Assembly (NCBI GenBank): GCA_003194525.1
Contig: NBIV01000011.1
Span: forward strand, 124,001-188,000
Direction: 5' to 3'
Source: Gracilariopsis chorda
Lineage: Eukaryota > Rhodophyta > Florideophyceae > Gracilariales > Gracilariaceae
Length of the DNA stretch: 64,000 bases
The position numbers and the translations under genes are program-made. Below the pieces are notes generated by a model that saw only the letters and a list, made by a program, of their open reading frames with translations, was not told the origin of the DNA and did not search any database. Positions 31,033 through 40,896 of the stretch are shown here, in pieces (the stretch's first letter is position 1; each line of letters begins with the position of its first letter).

Positions 31033-33354
31033 TCAGATAGGCGCGCTTCTTGGTACAAGATGGCCTTCTATTGGCAATTTGGGCGGTGGCACAGACGGTA
31101 GAGACCGATCCACGCTCCGTCGTATTGGACCTGGAAGAAAACTATTCGGGTTCAATGCGAACATGTCCGGGTCGCGATCCACCCGCATCCGAAACTCTCG
31201 TATCGCTTTCAATTCCGCTTCGAGTTTTTCTATGTAGTAGTCGTCACGACTGCGCTTTGTTTGTCGCTCCACTGCGCTTGACTTGCCCGCCTTACGCTTC
31301 GTGCCGTTCTTCGTGCTCGCGGCTTTCGAAATGGCGCGATCAGCTTCTTTCGCGTCATCATCGATTGGCACTGCCGAGGTGGTTGCTGAACCTGTCGTTG
31401 TGCGCTGTTCCCTCACTGAATCGGTCTTCGATGGATCCGGACTAATTACATCGCTATCCTCTTCGTCATCTTTTGCCACTACTGCTCCCTGGTTATCCCC
31501 GGGTATGAAAGCTGTTTCAGGAGCCTTTTTGGGCACTCCATCGCCCTTGGTTTCGTCCTTGTTCTGATCACGTTCAACAGGTTCAACCTCCTCTTCATCT
31601 TCGTCATCACTGTCCTTCACCATCACTCTAACGTCAGTTGTGTTTGCTTTGGGGCGTTCAGTGACTTCCTCTCTGCCTTCGGCTGTCGGCCTTTTCTGCA
31701 CTCCTTCAGTCTTCTCCTCGTCCTCTTCATCATCCCCTTCCGCTTCCTTTGCCTCAGCTTTCCCTGCAGTCTGCTCCTCGTCCCCATCACTTTCAGCGTC
31801 GCCCTTTTCAACTTTAGCCTGAACCTTCTTATAGTCCCTGTCCTTCGCACTGTCTTTCGCAGGCTTGCTTCTCTCTACTTGATCAGAAGAATCATCCTTC
31901 TCTGCTTTCTGCTCAGTTTCTTGCTCTGGAACAGAACTGTTATCGTCTGCTTCTGGTTGCTTTGCAACTTCTTGTTCTAATTCCTTGTCAGAGCTAAGCA
32001 CCTTGCCTGTCGCGCGAGTTGTTCTGGTGGTGACCATTGCGTCACGTGGTTGTTGCTGCTCACTGCTCGACTCCCTGCACCCTTGATCGCGTTTTGTAGA
32101 GCGTTTGCCGCGCCCTCTTTTGTGATTATTCGGATGTTTTGAAAACAACTGTAATGGGTCATCTCCCGCCATTTCATCACCCGAAAGTCCATCCAAAACA
32201 GCGTAACTCTCTTCGCCTGCATTGCCATGAGGGCGCTTATTCTGAAAGTTTGTAGAGTTTCCATCTTTGTCTTCCTCGGGAGTCTCCGAAACGACGCGCT
32301 GAGCGAGCTCGACAATCCTGGGCTCCAATTGCTGATCCAGGGATGGTTTAGATGCTGTAGAAGCGCCATCGTCATGGATAGGGTCATGTTCAACATGGGA
32401 CTGCGTAAGAGGTCGACCTAAGTCGTGCGGGCTACTTTGCTTGCCAGAGCCATCTGGAGGGGAAGGCGGCAGAATTGGATCATGTTCCATGTCAGCCAGG
32501 CCGAGGGGTTGATCTAGATCGGCGTTTCGCGAGTTGAGAGGCTCTCGAGTCTGCGATGCCTTCCGAGTCAGAGGCGGTTTCTCCAGACCGACCGTCCTAC
32601 TGCCTTGAGAGTTGCGCGCGCTTTGGGGGGTCGGGGTGTTGCTGAACAGTGGCGGTGCATCCGGTTCCAAAAGCTCAAGGTCTTGAGCATCAAGAGCCAA
32701 GTCATCATCATCAGCCGGCGCACAGTGTGTCCGTTTCGAATGTGTGCTTTCCGGCGCTGCACTGTCTTCGACGTTCGGTCCAAGGGTATCAGCCTTTAAC
32801 AGCACGTCGCTAGGTGGGAAAGGAGGAGCGCCTTGTTCCATGTTCTCAAACGCCGCAATAAAGTCCGCGTCAGTTTGAAAATCATTTTGTTGGCTGGGTA
32901 TGGCACCCAGGGCTGCCAGTTCTTGGCCAATATTAGCGCGCAGCGCGTCTATGACTTGTGCGTCCTTGTCGATGTTCTGTAGGATTCCAGCCGGTCTCTG
33001 ATGCCTCCTGTCTGAAAAGAGCCTTGCCTGTGTCAGAAGCAGTGTGGCCGATGGGGGGGAGGTGGTCATGTCGGTCAAAACGGCGACTTGAACTGGGGCA
33101 AGCACGTATCCGAGGAGGTTTCGGGTTGTGACGCCTGTGTCTTCTTCGTCGGCGTCGAGAGTGGACGCTACGGATTGGGAGAGGACTACCCTGACGCTGT
33201 GTTCACCGTCGTAGCAGCAGAGCGTGCGACGGGCAGTGACTGGGGTGATGACGAGCAGGTACGATGCGTGCAGGGATGGAAGTTGTGGCGGTTGCGACAG
33301 GGCTCCCAACAAATACTTCTTCAGCCAGGGAGAAGTGCCAGGTGAGAATGGCAT
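31033..33354 (-). CDS. Acidic nuclear-type protein with a possible TPP1-like OB fold
   Basis: The protein has 773 residues. Its first 120 resemble the OB fold of the telomere protein TPP1/Tpz1: WLKKYLLGAL at the start, then CCYDGEHSVRVVLSQSV (TPP1 has a DGTHSVR block at this point), then a GYVLAPVQVAVL strand and a closing TLLLTQARLFSD strand. The rest, about residues 170-690, is a disordered acidic and Ser/Lys-rich region with many (E/D)(E/D) runs. A conserved-looking helical end follows (DDYYIEKLEAELKAIREF). The similarity is weak and from memory, and another OB-fold protein is possible. The frame is uninterrupted and the start is the first ATG. Confidence 0.45.
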   Translation of the reverse strand: MPFSPGTSPWLKKYLLGALSQPPQLPSLHASYLLVITPVTARRTLCCYDGEHSVRVVLSQSVASTLDADEEDTGVTTRNLLGYVLAPVQVAVLTDMTTSPPSATLLLTQARLFSDRRHQRPAGILQNIDKDAQVIDALRANIGQELAALGAIPSQQNDFQTDADFIAAFENMEQGAPPFPPSDVLLKADTLGPNVEDSAAPESTHSKRTHCAPADDDDLALDAQDLELLEPDAPPLFSNTPTPQSARNSQGSRTVGLEKPPLTRKASQTREPLNSRNADLDQPLGLADMEHDPILPPSPPDGSGKQSSPHDLGRPLTQSHVEHDPIHDDGASTASKPSLDQQLEPRIVELAQRVVSETPEEDKDGNSTNFQNKRPHGNAGEESYAVLDGLSGDEMAGDDPLQLFSKHPNNHKRGRGKRSTKRDQGCRESSSEQQQPRDAMVTTRTTRATGKVLSSDKELEQEVAKQPEADDNSSVPEQETEQKAEKDDSSDQVERSKPAKDSAKDRDYKKVQAKVEKGDAESDGDEEQTAGKAEAKEAEGDDEEDEEKTEGVQKRPTAEGREEVTERPKANTTDVRVMVKDSDDEDEEEVEPVERDQNKDETKGDGVPKKAPETAFIPGDNQGAVVAKDDEEDSDVISPDPSKTDSVREQRTTTGSATTSAVPIDDDAKEADRAISKAASTKNGTKRKAGKSSAVERQTKRSRDDYYIEKLEAELKAIREFRMRVDRDPDMFALNPNSFLPGPIRRSVDRSLPSVPPPKLPIEGHLVPRSAPI

Positions 33355-34141
33355 GGCTCAATGGACTGTTATTGAACGGCAGGTGATTGTGTTGGGGAAT
33401 TCGTTTTCCAGAGCGCATGGAGAACAAGTGCTGGGGTGTGTTGTGGGAATGATGGGGTGGAGCGAGGTTCACAAGCAGCTGACCATTGTGATTGGGCTGG
33501 CCGTAGTGGATGTACCGCTGTGCGCCAATTGCACGATGGGCGGCGGGGCTCGGGCGTGGCGGGGGTGGAGCTAGATAGCGCTTACGTCGAGTGTGAGAGC
33601 GGCAGGACTGTAGAGATACGAAATCAGGGATGGTGGCAGTGGCGATATGGATGAGTCAGACTGTGAAAGAGGATCTGTTGCAGTACCGTTGGTACCAAAG
33701 GTAGCTGAGCCGGGGGAAGCGGAGACGGCGCAGCGCTTGGGTCGGATGCACGAGACGACGGAGGTGGCGCCGTGTGTGGTGCATTGGTACGTCACCTCTC
33801 CCGCCAAATTTTCAGTTCGCTGTGCTCGACCGATCGCGCTGCAACACGTGTGTGCTTTGCTCCCATTTGCTTTTAATTGAACTGCGCGCTTCCCAATTGC
33901 AGAGCCCCCCCCCAGCCTCAAAAATATCTCATGTCGATGCCGCTTTCTTCACCACAAATTGCGAGCCCCCGTTCTTCTTCCCCCTGCACATATCAGACGA
34001 GACTGCGTGGCGCTCGTCGTCCTGCAGCCATGACTGTATCTCTTCCTCGACGTACTGAACGGCTTGCGCTCTTCCGTCGCCAGCACCCTGCCTTCCAGCA
34101 TCTCTCCTTGTTCCCACGTGAACAAATTGGCATTCATCACA
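33355..34141. promoter_or_regulatory. Divergent region, OB-fold-like gene / plastid protein
   Basis: This 787-bp shared upstream region contains GTACCGTTGG followed at once by TACCAAAGGTA (33683-33703), one of the clearest copies of the palindromic motif in the window. Confidence 0.5.
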
Positions 34142-34681
34142 ATGACCGCCTTCGTTTCCCTATCGCCGCTCCCGCCAGCTCATAGCAACGCGTCTCATCC
34201 GTCAACATGCGCTCGCACAGCCCCACGAATGGGCCCCTGGAAAAAGGGTGAGAAAGATGAAGCGTTCCGTCAACAACAGGAAATCCTCGCCCGTCGTCGC
34301 GACGCAAAGCGCCAAGACAAGTACTTTAAACAAGTACGAGAGCGACGCGACACCGTTGAGGAGCACTTTGACAATCGAACTCTGAAAGTGAAAGAGGGCG
34401 AAGACCCCATCGTTGAATGGCGCAAAATGAAGGAGAATGGATTCATCGACGAAGATGTCGGCTACACTGAGGAAGAGGAAAGTGGCATTCCTATTCCTAT
34501 GGCTAGTTTTGGTATCCCCAAGTACGACAGAGGCGCCCGTTTTGATCTCAAGCTTCCGCATGTGGAACACGGATATACCGACCCTGATGCAGATGTTATG
34601 GCAAAAGTAGCTAATGCGTTTAAGAACATGCTCCGCTTTGGGAAGAAGGCTGACGCAAAAGACGCCGAAAACAAGCAGTAA
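34142..34681 (+). CDS. Predicted plastid protein, function unknown
   Basis: The product has 179 residues. It begins MTAFVSLSPLPP followed by a Ser/Thr/Arg-rich stretch to about residue 30, which fits a red-algal plastid transit peptide. The mature part has a basic coiled helix (EAFRQQQEILARRRDAKRQDKYF) and a charged middle. A conserved-looking segment GIPIPMASFGIPKYDRGARF follows, then a Lys-rich end. No membrane segment is seen. I do not recognise the family. The ATG at 34142 is chosen over an earlier frame opening at 34064, because only it gives the leader. It is convergent with SRP19. Confidence 0.6.
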   Translation: MTAFVSLSPLPPAHSNASHPSTCARTAPRMGPWKKGEKDEAFRQQQEILARRRDAKRQDKYFKQVRERRDTVEEHFDNRTLKVKEGEDPIVEWRKMKENGFIDEDVGYTEEEESGIPIPMASFGIPKYDRGARFDLKLPHVEHGYTDPDADVMAKVANAFKNMLRFGKKADAKDAENKQ

Positions 34682-34907
34682 CTACGCACGCAACTTATTC
34701 ATTTTCAATAGCTCCTACGCTCCAGTTACCCCGCTCTCTTGCGCACGAGTCTTCTTCGTTGCACATGTAAATGCGGCGTCACGATCTCGACGTAACCTCG
34801 CTGCATATCACATGCGAACGACCTTTTGAAGTAAATCTTGATATCTTGGAAAGTACCCCCATTGGGTTTATGAACAGTAATAAATCTTCGTTACGACCTG
34901 GTTCAAT

Positions 34908-35530
34908 TCATCGCTTTCCCTTCTTCTTCTTCTTTGTGGGTGCAGGCGCGCCCTTCCCTTGTTTTGCAGCCGGTTTCTTCGCACTTTTCGCCTTCTTACT
35001 TTCAACCTGTCTACGATGCTCTGGAATGAGTTCGGCCACCTTAGAATAAAGCGTTCGCCCTGTGCACGAATATCATTGAAGACAACGTTAGTATCACACC
35101 TGGAGTAGCACGTCTTCGTGTATATATGTATTATGCTCATAGCGTACGGTTAGCAATATCTGGTCGAATGGGCTTGCCGTCGTCATCAAATAGTCGTACT
35201 CGGATTCTCCCTCGTTGCCAGTAGTCTCTGCAATACGCTTTGTCCAGTTCTAGAGCTGTTTGAAGTCGCAGCAATGTTGCGCAATCAAACACTTCTTTCA
35301 TGTTTGGTTTCTCCACGCATTTTTCCTTGGCGATTTTACGCCCCTGATAGAATTAAACCTCGTCAAGTTAGAGACGTGCGCACATGTCTTCAGCATTGTT
35401 CAACCATTATTTTCCTTACCTCTTTCTCTTTTCTGTTCTTATCGATGTAGGGCGGATATATCACTACCCATCGCCGGGGATCGACATCCGGCCCGTAGTT
35501 TGCTCCAAACACAATTGTTGGTCGATTCAT
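34908..35530 (-). CDS. SRP19: Signal recognition particle 19 kDa protein, three exons
   Basis: SRP19 binds the tips of the SRP RNA helices and lets SRP54 join. I built the gene from exons 35420-35530, 35148-35343 and 34908-35059. The introns are 76 nt (GTAAGG...ATCAG, phase 0) and 88 nt (GTACGC...CACAG, phase 1). The 152-residue product shows RRWVVIYPPYID at the start, GRKIAKEKCVEKPNMKEV, then DYWQRGRIRVRLFDDDGKP and LYSKVAELIPEHR. It ends in a lysine-rich tail (PTKKKKKGKR). These match human SRP19 in order and length (144). No single frame shows the gene. Confidence 0.92.
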
Positions 35531-35954
35531 AGTGCATCAACTTGAAGTCTGCACTGGGCTTGTGTTTATAAGTTAAGTGGATTAGCCAGCAGTGAGATCT
35601 CTTGCGATGAGCGACTTCGTAAGTACGAGGACCTTGAAAAACTTTCCCAAGTTCGTTTGAATACCTCTTACGATAAGCGCTTCAATAACGAGAAGGACTA
35701 CGGTTGTCCCTACCTAGCGAGGAAGGAGGTCCGCATGAAATAAGAACTTGATTGACCTCATAAAAACCCTTAAAACCTCTTCAAAATAGTGGAATTTTCA
35801 TAGCTGGAATACCCCACCCTAGCTGAACTGGCGCTTCGAATTGCAACGTCTTCGTTTAGTTCATTGCCCCGACCACCCGCTTTGGGGGAACACACCGATA
35901 TATCGACTGCAGTTCAACGAGGATGTGTGTTTGAGAGTACGGAAAAACCTGATC
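35531..35954. promoter_or_regulatory. Divergent region, SRP19 / USE1
   Basis: A 424-bp upstream region shared by two spliced housekeeping genes. An open frame from 35841 has no ATG before 35955. Nothing else is recognised. Confidence 0.45.
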
Positions 35955-36907
35955 ATGGTGGAAGTCTTGAAAGGCGAAGAGTCGGTTCCGGAAAACCGTG
36001 CGACCGCCTCAGCTGCCAAGAAGATATCAAAACGGGAGAAAGATGAGGTGTTCTGGACAGAGCTGGAGATTCGGAGGTTGGGAAACGTCGTTGCAGAATG
36101 CATCAACTCCAAAAGATACCTTGGGGATGAAAAGGCAGCTAAGGAAGAACGGAAACTAATGAGAACATACATTGAAGCTATGAAGCGTAAATCTACACGC
36201 GTTCTTCACCGTGCGGAGTTGTATGCTCAAAGTGGGCATGCACAGTGGCCTGGAATAGATCCCACAATAAGTGACCCTGTAAGCTTAGCGGAGGAATACG
36301 TGAGAGTAGTTGAAAACTATGAAGCTGTCTTGTCGGAGGAAGAGAGCCGGGCAAAAACCACGCTTGCGAAGACGGTACACAGTGATGACTTTGGAGATGT
36401 TGCCAGATATGAAAATGGGAAAAGGGATGGCTGGGAATTAGAAGATGATCTTGCCTACCAAGAAGCCCTCCGAAGGAAGGTAGGTGAGGGCGGAACGCTG
36501 AGGAAACCCGCAAAGACCTACTTGGAGACGCCGGAGGTTTGCGCCGACGAAAAGGAGATGCGAGCTCTTCAGAAGTCAAAGCTGGCACCCTATCTAAGGA
36601 AGACGAGCAACTGATGGCTCGCCATCAACCAATTCAAGATGAATTAACATCGAATCTCGTCGAGCTCGTAGGACAGCTCAAAGAGAGTATCAACAATAAC
36701 AACGAGAAACTAAAGAAAGACAGCAGCGTTCTGGACGAAACAGAGGACGCGGTGGACAAGAATCTTGCCGGTATTGAAAATCAAGGAACTAATCTGAAGA
36801 AGTATAGCGAATCAACTACGGTATCCTGGTGGTTAATGATGGTTGCGGCGCTGGTCATAGTGGTCATTTTTGTTCTTCTTGTGATCTTAATGAGAGTGCC
36901 ATTGTAG
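35955..36907 (+). CDS. USE1: Vesicle transport SNARE USE1, one intron
   Basis: USE1 is a SNARE of the endoplasmic reticulum used in retrograde traffic from the Golgi. Exon 1 is 35955-36483 and exon 2 is 36573-36907. The 89-nt intron starts GTGAGG, ends TTCAG and is in phase 1. The 287-residue protein has the N-terminal helical part (TELEIRRLGNVVAECINSKR), a long variable middle and the SNARE helix (KEDEQLMARHQPIQDELTSN, then VLDETEDAVDKNLAGIENQG). A single C-terminal membrane anchor closes it (WWLMMVAALVIVVIFVLLVI). The two halves lie in different frames, and only the splice joins the SNARE motif to its N terminus. The start is the first ATG in the frame. Confidence 0.85.
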
Positions 36908-37512
36908 GATGAAAGCAAGTGGTTTGTAGCAGAGTCGAAGCCTTTACAAAAGCCAGAGCACAAACGAGCTCAAGAACACTCTGTAAGAATGCAGAAGCAT
37001 CCGAGCTTCATCTGGGCGCAACCAGTATCCTTGGAGAGTTGGAGAACGGCGTACACGCAAGCTGGCAGGTATACAAGCCGCACCGGCCATATGGCCCTCA
37101 ATTGGTCTTTCAGATGAGAATGGCGTTCGACATGCGCATACATATCATTCGGTATCAGCTGTTCGCCTTCTGACCTTAACTGATTACGTCCACACTCAGC
37201 CTGCATCTCACGCAAGTCTGCGCTTTTTCTGTATTTACAAAACGCTATTCGCAAGGACAATGGGTGGCCCACGCAGTCATTCATGTCGCTAAGTCCTTTG
37301 AAAGCGAGCGATCACGCCAAGTTTTAGATATATGGCCAAATTCACAAAAGGATACTCCGGTAGTACGCCAGCACACGGCCGCAAACCCTACACCGTAACG
37401 GTCGGCCCTCATTTAACCCCTCATGATCCGCAACGTAGACAGATGCAGTAACTTTTCTTGATATGGTTTCACATGAATAGCGTTAAAAGCGGGAAACATA
37501 CGGATAGTAACT
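36908..37512. other. Convergent intergenic region, USE1 / EGY protease
   Basis: 605 bp between two 3' ends. No gene, repeat or RNA is recognised. Confidence 0.4.
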
Positions 37513-39231
37513 CTAGTATTGTCCAAGTATATTCCCAATTTGATCCGGAAATGGAATCAGAACGAGTAACATAACACAAAGCGCAGCCAATCCAATCGCC
37601 GTTCGCGTACTATCCGGTTCAATAACTTCGTTTTGACAAGGGTAATCACTTTCCCTTTGCAAAAACACGCACACCAAACCCCAAAAGAGAAGCAAAGGTG
37701 AGTTGCCAACGAGCGAGCTAACAGCCTGCAAAAACAACGTAAGCGCCGATGCTCTACCAGCTATGGCACGTCCATAAAGCGCTTGCACAATACGACCTCC
37801 ATCTAATCTTCCAATTGGCATGAGATTGAGCGCATTAACTAACAAGCCTGTGTATCCAATAACAGTCAAGGGATGAACTGCAATAGTAGCCTGTTCTCGC
37901 AAACCTGGAGGAAGAATGATATCTGCCACAGCGCCAACCAGAACAGAAGCGTGAAACAGATTTGAAGGTACTTGAGGGAACCAGTTTGCAACTTCGCCGC
38001 TGCCAGTGATGACAAGTCCCGCAATCAAGGCGGCAAGACTAACTAAAGTTCCTACAATAGGTCCCGCAACAGCAAAATCAAACATGTCCCTTCTCAAACG
38101 AGGGTAACTTTCAAGCGGAGTGATGGTGCCATAAGTTCCAATCTGTAAACTAGGGATGAAAAACGGTAAACCGAGCTTGATACCACGCACTGAGGCAGCG
38201 ACTCTGTGACCGATATCGTGAATTAAAGAAATGGCAATAGCGCCAGCTGAAACCGGAACAGTAAGTAGAGCCTCTTCAAGGCTTCCCTTTGCAATCTCGG
38301 AGACGACGTCAGGGGTGAGTCCGAAAATGCCAATACCGTACGAAAAGGTAGTGAAACAAGCCGCGAATCCAAGCACAACCGAAAAAATAGCAGAGAAAGT
38401 ATTGGTCTGCCTCGGCTTGGCGGCAGCAGGCAAGGCAACCAGCACTGGCCGTTTATCATCGCCGTCCGCGGTATCCTTGGGATCGTACAACAAAAACAAG
38501 CGCACACGGTCTGCAATACCTTCCTTCTTCGCGAGAATTTCAAGATGATCCAGTAGTTTGTCAGCACTTAAGCGCATATTACCACGAAACACAACACGTT
38601 CATCAAAGGGGGAGCGATCGACATCGGTGACAAAAAACGTTTTCATGCCGCAAAGCTTCTCCTTTATGATTTCGATATCGCTTTCAGACACGCGTGGAAA
38701 CTCGACACTGAGAATTTCCGAGAGACTTCCGGCGGAGATGGGAGGAGGTTTTTTGGATTTGTTAGAAGTGGTGGTGGATGATTGATTATTGACGTCGCGA
38801 TCTTCGGGTTTGTCAAACTGGTTTTCGTATGGATTCTGCGACTGGAGGCTAGGAGCGGGTTTAGAGGCGTCATGTGCGTATTTGATGTTTTTCATTTTGT
38901 CCAACTCGAGTCGCTTTCGCTCCGCCTGCAACTCGGCGCGTTCAAATTCGAGGCGTGCCTTGGCGGCCATGAGCTCCAGTCTCTGCGCCTCCAAGCGGGC
39001 CAGACGCGCCTTTTCCTTTCGCTCCTCAGGCGAAACTGGCGGCTGCGTAGACGGCGGCGAGGTGTCATTTGGAAGTTGCGAGGGGGAAGACTGGGTAGTC
39101 TCGCCCTGCGCGGAGCAACGCGCGGCGAGACTGAGCGGTTTGGCGAGCACAGGGCGACAGACGCGGGGGCGGAAGAAGGGGGTTGACCGGGTGAGTGGGA
39201 CGGGGGTGAGGAAGGCGGGGGAGGGATACAT
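37513..39231 (-). CDS. EGY-type plastid site-2 protease homologue with HDxxH in place of HExxH
   Basis: The protein has 572 residues. It starts with a plastid leader (MYPSPAFLTPVPLTRST), then a charged coiled coil (about 75-125: KARLARLEAQRLELMAAKAR), a soluble domain and several membrane helices. It belongs to the M50/EGY group of chloroplast proteases. KLGLPFFIPSLQIGTYGTITPLESY and FDFAVAGPIVG are family signatures, and the second metal-binding motif NLMPIGRLDGGRIVQALYGR is intact. The first motif reads LIHDIGHRV (H338-D339...H342), where active site-2 proteases have HExxH. The catalytic Glu is thus Asp, which could weaken or remove activity. Inactive EGY relatives (EGY3) are known in plants. 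The ATG at 39231 is the first in the frame. Confidence 0.85.
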   Translation of the reverse strand: MYPSPAFLTPVPLTRSTPFFRPRVCRPVLAKPLSLAARCSAQGETTQSSPSQLPNDTSPPSTQPPVSPEERKEKARLARLEAQRLELMAAKARLEFERAELQAERKRLELDKMKNIKYAHDASKPAPSLQSQNPYENQFDKPEDRDVNNQSSTTTSNKSKKPPPISAGSLSEILSVEFPRVSESDIEIIKEKLCGMKTFFVTDVDRSPFDERVVFRGNMRLSADKLLDHLEILAKKEGIADRVRLFLLYDPKDTADGDDKRPVLVALPAAAKPRQTNTFSAIFSVVLGFAACFTTFSYGIGIFGLTPDVVSEIAKGSLEEALLTVPVSAGAIAISLIHDIGHRVAASVRGIKLGLPFFIPSLQIGTYGTITPLESYPRLRRDMFDFAVAGPIVGTLVSLAALIAGLVITGSGEVANWFPQVPSNLFHASVLVGAVADIILPPGLREQATIAVHPLTVIGYTGLLVNALNLMPIGRLDGGRIVQALYGRAIAGRASALTLFLQAVSSLVGNSPLLLFWGLVCVFLQRESDYPCQNEVIEPDSTRTAIGLAALCVMLLVLIPFPDQIGNILGQY

Positions 39232-39828
39232 GGTTCGGCGGGGCGCTTGGTGAAGCAGAGATGGCGACTTGAGCGGGGGGGGTGGATCCGCGGACGGCAA
39301 GCGGCAGATGGCGGCGCAAGCGCGACGGAGGCGCTGCGCCGAGATTCGCGCATCAGCAGCCGCTGCGGCGCGTTGGAACTCGCCCCCTCATTGGCTGCCG
39401 CTCGATCTGTTGCACGCGCCGTCTTGCGCAGCTCAAGTTCCGCTCAACCACGCGAGCGACCACACGTGGTCACCTGGACCCGTGTACACCTGTGCGGGTG
39501 TACACGCTGTCTCACGCTGTCTCACGCTGTCTCACATCCCGCCGCCTCCGTGAAGCGCTTATGATTGCAACAATTCAGCTGCGAAAGCAGCGTGTTGCGC
39601 ACGGCGGGACTTGACCGTCATTGGTGCATCCATTCCCTCACTCATCATTCATTCATTGCCGTCAGCCGCACGGCTCCTCTGCGCCGCCCTCTTTCGGCGT
39701 CAGCTGCTTCCTGCTCTCGCCTTCATCGCTTCCCTTATATAGCTTCACCCCTCCGGTAGACCTGCCCCTTCGACCCGCTCCCTCCCCGTCGTTACGCCCC
39801 CCCCCTCTCTCCAGTCTGCTTCGCAGTC
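39232..39828. promoter_or_regulatory. Divergent region, EGY protease / TPT-family transporter
   Basis: 597 bp between diverging starts. It holds three tandem CACGCTGTCT units (39503-39532) and a GTGTACACC/GGTGTACAC inverted pair just before them. The transporter side ends in a C/T-rich leader with a run of nine C. Confidence 0.5.
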
Positions 39829-40896
39829 ATGAAAGTCGTTTCAATCCCTGTGGACAGCTCCACAGACCCCTCCTCAAAATCAGATGCTTCCATCGCACCA
39901 CCCTCCCCCACAAAACCCCCACTGGTCGTCTTTTTCTTCATTATCTGCTGGTTTCTCGCAAATGGAACAACAGTGCTCCTCAACAAGTACATCTTCAAAA
40001 CCATGCATTTCACAAATCCGCTCTGTCTAACCTTAATCCACATGACAACCCAAAGCATTCTCGCCCACCTCACCATCGACTACTTCAAGTCCATTGACAA
40101 AGTACGCGTCGATCCCATCGATTACTATTCCAAGTTACTCGTCATTGCCGCCGTCTTTTGCACAAACATCTGTCTGGGAAACATAAGTTTGCGATTCGTC
40201 CCCGTCTCATTCATGCAAACCATAAAATCTCTCACCCCCGTGTGCACCGCCTTGCTGCAGTACCTCGTCTTTCGCTCTCGGTTGCGGCCCTCGGCTCTTA
40301 TGGCGCTCATTCCCATCAGTGGCGGCGTTGCCCTTGCCTCCGTCACAGAGCTTGAGTTCCATCTGGGAGGTTTCATCGCCGCTCTCACTGCCTGCTTCCT
40401 CACCGGTCTCAAGTTCGTTCTCAGTTCACAGATGCTTGCCGGTCGCTACAAACTGGATAGCATCAATCTCTTGTACTACATGGCTCCGCCCTCTGTAGCT
40501 ATACTGCTGCCGCTCGTCTTCTTCTTTGAAAAGGACGGTGTCGTGTCCTGGTTCGCACACCCGGAACGAAGCAACAAAGATTTTCTGCTTCTTTTGTTTA
40601 GCGGTCTTGTATCCTACGTGCTCAATGTTACGCTTTTCATCGTGCTCAAGGCCACCTCATCCGTCACCGTCACGGTTGCAGGCAATATCAAAACCGTCAT
40701 CGTGATCGGTGTGAGCATCATCATATTCCAGAACGCCGTAACTTGGGTCAATCTCCTGGGATGCATGATCGCCATCGCGGGATGTTGTTGGTACGGTCTC
40801 ATCAAAGACAAGTGGGCGACCATGGGAACCCTTGACCTGGGCAAGGCTCCGTCAACGTACCAGCCAGTCGAAAAGTCTGAAAAGCTGCCGCAATAA
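39829..40896 (+). CDS. Triose-phosphate-translocator family transporter (nucleotide-sugar or sugar-phosphate)
   Basis: The protein has 355 residues and about ten membrane helices of the drug/metabolite transporter superfamily, TPT branch. The Lys-Thr type motif (TVAGNIKTVIVIGVS) near residue 285 and FMQTIKSLTPVCTALLQ in helix 4 are typical of the KT group. That group includes Golgi nucleotide-sugar transporters and their plastid relatives. The N terminus (MKVVSIPVDSSTDPSSKSD) has no plastid leader, so a Golgi or endomembrane place is more likely than the plastid envelope. The substrate cannot be read from the sequence. The start is the first ATG after the C/T-rich leader. Confidence 0.8.
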   Translation: MKVVSIPVDSSTDPSSKSDASIAPPSPTKPPLVVFFFIICWFLANGTTVLLNKYIFKTMHFTNPLCLTLIHMTTQSILAHLTIDYFKSIDKVRVDPIDYYSKLLVIAAVFCTNICLGNISLRFVPVSFMQTIKSLTPVCTALLQYLVFRSRLRPSALMALIPISGGVALASVTELEFHLGGFIAALTACFLTGLKFVLSSQMLAGRYKLDSINLLYYMAPPSVAILLPLVFFFEKDGVVSWFAHPERSNKDFLLLLFSGLVSYVLNVTLFIVLKATSSVTVTVAGNIKTVIVIGVSIIIFQNAVTWVNLLGCMIAIAGCCWYGLIKDKWATMGTLDLGKAPSTYQPVEKSEKLPQ

